From Deinococcus cellulosilyticus NBRC 106333 = KACC 11606 (GTDB taxonomy: Bacteria; Deinococcota; Deinococci; Deinococcales; Deinococcaceae): a stretch of DNA of 64,000 nt. The notes beneath the pieces were generated by a model. The model worked only from the letters and a program-made list of their open reading frames with translations. It was not told the DNA's origin and searched no databases. This document shows, piece after piece, positions 62,034 through 64,000 of this stretch (within the stretch, counting starts at the first letter, position 1; the number at the start of each line of letters is the position of its first letter). Location: contig NZ_BJXB01000006.1 of the NCBI RefSeq assembly GCF_007990775.1, positions 62,001 to 126,000 on the forward strand. Direction: 5' to 3'. The position numbers and the translations under genes are program-made.

Positions 62034-63401
62034 TCAGGAGCGGGCTTCGGTCTTCACAGGCCGGATGCTCTGGGCAAAGGTGAAGAAGTTCTCTGGATCG
62101 TACTTTGCCTTCACCTCCTGCAATTTGCGGTAATTCTGGCCGTAATACATGTCACCGAAGTCTTCCACGTCCACATCCGGGTAATTCACATAGGCCCCTT
62201 TTGTATACGGCAGCATGTCCTTGCGGAAAGCATTCACCCAGTCGAGGTGTTCCTTTTCTGCAGCGTCATCGTCCCAGTAGGCCTGGTACTGCAGGCTGAA
62301 CTGCGCTGCCCGGTGCGGGAAGGCGGTGGCCTCCACAGGGAGCCTGGACACCGCCCCTCCCAGTGTTTCAAACTGCACCAGGTTGTCCGGGGCCGGAGAT
62401 TTTTCAAGGTGCTTCACAATCGTTGCAATGGCCTCATCGGAAAGGAGTTCGTAGGCGAAGGCAGAGGTGTTCTTGAACTTGCGGTGTGAACCGTGCCAGT
62501 AGGCCATCCAGTCTGGTTCAGGGTCTCCGGTGAAGAACTTCAGGCCTTCAAGGTACGGAAGGCTGTTGACTTTCATCTCTTTGGGTTTCACCTGCAAGAG
62601 GGGTTCCAGCATCTGGTGCAGGTCCTCCTCGGAGCCCACAAAGAGCCCGGAGGCCACCGCTGAACCGGGCTCTTTCTTTTCCGGTCCGTGCAGCATGATG
62701 ATCGAGGTGAGCCTGGGGTCCAGCGTCTGGCCCCAGTTCTGCCAGGTGCGGATCACTTCGGGCAATTTCTCCCAGTCCCAGGACGCCTGGAAAATCGACA
62801 CCTGATCGATCTTGTGGATCTGGAATTTGAAGCGGGTGATCACCCCGAAATTGCCCCCTCCGCCCCCACGGCAGGCCCAGAAGAGGTCCGGGTTCTGCTC
62901 AGCATTGGCCACCACGATGTTTCCTCTGGCATCGACCATTTCCAACTCCAGCAGGCTGTCACACGTCATGCCCAGGTAACGGGTCAGCAGGCCAATTCCA
63001 CCCCCCAGGGTCAGCCCGGAGATCCCCACGGTGGGGCAGATGCCTCCCGGAAAGCCGTACCCCTGCTGGGACACCTTGGTGTAGATTTCGATCAGCTGGG
63101 TGCCTGAGCCGATGTCCACGGTGTGGTTTTCATGGTCGATGTGCAGGGTGGTCATGTCACTGACGTCAATGATGATGCCATCATCAATCAGCGAGAAGCA
63201 CTCGTAATTGTGGCGGCCACAGCGGATGGCCACAGGCAACTGGTGGGCCCGGGCGTATTTGACGGCATTCTGCACGTCCTCGCGGTTCTGGCAGAACACC
63301 ACCATGCTGGGCTGGCGTTCGATGCGTTCATTGAAATTCTTGCGGGCTTCTTCGAAACCCGAATCCGTTTTTCTGATGATCCGGCCGGTGAGTTCCGTCA
63401 T
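62034..63401 (-). CDS. FAD-linked oxidase, berberine-bridge-enzyme-like, bicovalent flavin
   Basis: 455 residues. FAD_binding_4 domain with His64 (RCGRHNYECFS) and Cys122 (GGICPTVGISGLTLGGGIG), the two covalent flavin attachment sites of BBE-like oxidases. C-terminal BBE motif YVNYPDVDVEDF and YYGQNYRKLQEVKAKYDPENFF. Oxidises sugars or secondary metabolites; the substrate is unknown. AGGAGG precedes the ATG. Confidence 0.9.
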   Translation of the reverse strand: MTELTGRIIRKTDSGFEEARKNFNERIERQPSMVVFCQNREDVQNAVKYARAHQLPVAIRCGRHNYECFSLIDDGIIIDVSDMTTLHIDHENHTVDIGSGTQLIEIYTKVSQQGYGFPGGICPTVGISGLTLGGGIGLLTRYLGMTCDSLLELEMVDARGNIVVANAEQNPDLFWACRGGGGGNFGVITRFKFQIHKIDQVSIFQASWDWEKLPEVIRTWQNWGQTLDPRLTSIIMLHGPEKKEPGSAVASGLFVGSEEDLHQMLEPLLQVKPKEMKVNSLPYLEGLKFFTGDPEPDWMAYWHGSHRKFKNTSAFAYELLSDEAIATIVKHLEKSPAPDNLVQFETLGGAVSRLPVEATAFPHRAAQFSLQYQAYWDDDAAEKEHLDWVNAFRKDMLPYTKGAYVNYPDVDVEDFGDMYYGQNYRKLQEVKAKYDPENFFTFAQSIRPVKTEARS

Positions 63402-63914
63402 GCTTCCTCCTGTCCCTCGGGATCAATGTGGTCGGTTTGGTCTCAGAGCTGGGCCTCATGGTGTCCTGCCTCACAGGGGTCAGCAGAATTTCACCAGACA
63501 GACGCTCTCGCTCCAAAGGATGGGGGGATTTTCATGGGGGCACAGTGCGAATTCACACATGAAAAAGGCACACCAGCTTGTAAGATATACACTTGACTCA
63601 GGTGAATTACAGTCTGATTTGATGGTTTTCATTTGAATGCAGTTCACATTTAAAAAGCATTTACGCTCACAGACCACAGGTCAGATACAGCTCCCCATTA
63701 GAACTTTATCATTCTGCAACCATAAAATGTGAACACCAGCATGTGCTGGTTGTTTTATGGAAGTGTGACATTTCTTTATTTGTAAAGCGCTTCCATTTTG
63801 TAGGTTTGAACAACCTGACACTCTCATGAGAGCGTCAGAAATGTAAACCCACATGGTCTGAACGTCTGCATTTCCTTCATCCCTGCTGCATTTCAGCATC
63901 CACAGGAGACACCC
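63402..63914. other. 513-nt intergenic region
   Basis: AT-rich from ~63560. Contains a long imperfect hairpin with CATAAAA/TTTTATG outer stem (63721-63759) around ACCAGCA-TG-TGCTGGT, and a near-perfect 24-nt palindrome (63815-63838). Probably control sequence of the flanking divergent genes; no ORF seen. Confidence 0.5.
63815..63838 (+). promoter_or_regulatory. 24-nt palindrome upstream of asparaginase-like gene
   Basis: CTGACACTCTCA (63815-63826) and TGAGAGCGTCAG (63827-63838) are complementary but for one G-T pair. Candidate operator; it lies 76 nt before the ATG at 63915. Confidence 0.5.
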
Positions 63915-64000
63915 ATGCCTGAACCCACCCGAGTGAAGTACGTCATCATGGTGCATGGCGGGGCCAAACCCGTCCCAGAAGAAAAAGAGCAGGCCAACCT
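63915..64000 (+). CDS. Isoaspartyl peptidase/L-asparaginase-like protein, N-terminal fragment
   Basis: The ATG at 63915 follows AGGAG (63904-63908). 28 codons are in the window: KYVIMVHGGAKPVPEEKEQAN matches the strand-plus-HGGA loop opening Ntn-hydrolase asparaginases (type III). Truncated by the window end. Confidence 0.7.
   Translation, partial: MPEPTRVKYVIMVHGGAKPVPEEKEQAN

Noticed and set aside
63785..63792. AAGCGCTT as a LacI/CcpA-type operator
   Set aside because: Only the central 8 bases are symmetric; flanks do not match the consensus.

Overview
The window looks like chromosomal DNA of a Deinococcus-type bacterium of moderate G+C. This is inferred from gene content and from promoter style, not from a database search. 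About two dozen genes have a TANNNT -10 hexamer ending only 6-9 nt before the ATG or GTG, with no Shine-Dalgarno. That is the leaderless-mRNA architecture known to be common in Deinococcus. The other genes have ordinary AGGAG-type ribosome sites. Nothing indicates a plasmid, prophage, complete insertion sequence, CRISPR array, rRNA or tRNA gene. The content is mostly housekeeping.

Layout. 1-5.5 kb: a truncated Lrp/AsnC regulator diverging from purN-purD, then a lipoprotein and the queDEC preQ0 cluster. 5.5-13 kb: a large secreted VIT/VWA protein diverging from a compact biotin operon (bioF-bioH-bioC-bioD-bioA, no bioB) with a BirA-type operator lying over the -10 and start codon of bioF. 13-20.5 kb: a nucleoside/sugar-type ABC ATPase, an HD-GYP protein with a zinc ribbon, a LysR regulator, a BMP-family periplasmic binding protein and ligA. 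20.5-23 kb: a small sulfur (persulfide) regulon made of a CoA-disulfide reductase/rhodanese fusion, a free rhodanese and a CstR-like repressor, each preceded by a near-identical ATACCCC-type palindrome. 23-27.7 kb: Asp23/Gls24, nusB-folD-DUF212 membrane protein, a GH26-like secreted enzyme and small unknowns. 27.7-38.4 kb: argS, fatty acid hydroxylase, DUF2252, sucrase/ferredoxin-like, Tam-like methyltransferase, uvrC, EamA exporter and a CCA-type tRNA nucleotidyltransferase. 38.4-46.3 kb: M19 dipeptidase, alpha-amylase-HAD pair, Gly-rich secreted protein, gluQRS, trpBA. 46.4-51.8 kb: a thioredoxin-reductase-like flavoprotein, a QorB-like reductase and an ABC exporter. 51.8-64 kb: a histidine kinase-DUF4097-response regulator operon, cutC, cupin plus a 29-residue coupled ORF, a methyltransferase/LysR divergent pair, a 1129-residue BTAD-ATPase-TPR regulator, a bicovalent-FAD oxidase and the start of an isoaspartyl peptidase/asparaginase gene.

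The most interesting signals are regulatory. They are the three-site CstR regulon; the BirA operator on a leaderless start; perfect long palindromes centred on start codons or -10 boxes (tam-like gene with 15-bp arms around its -10; the 126-aa gene with its ATG in the 6-nt loop between 11-bp arms; uvrC; the second LysR gene); and two families of dispersed intergenic repeats that look like small miniature elements (GCAGAAGGC type, and TCAGCGGTCAGC type of about 130-160 bp). No wholly new multi-gene system is evident. The sensor-kinase/DUF4097/regulator operon and the CstR regulon are the best self-contained modules.
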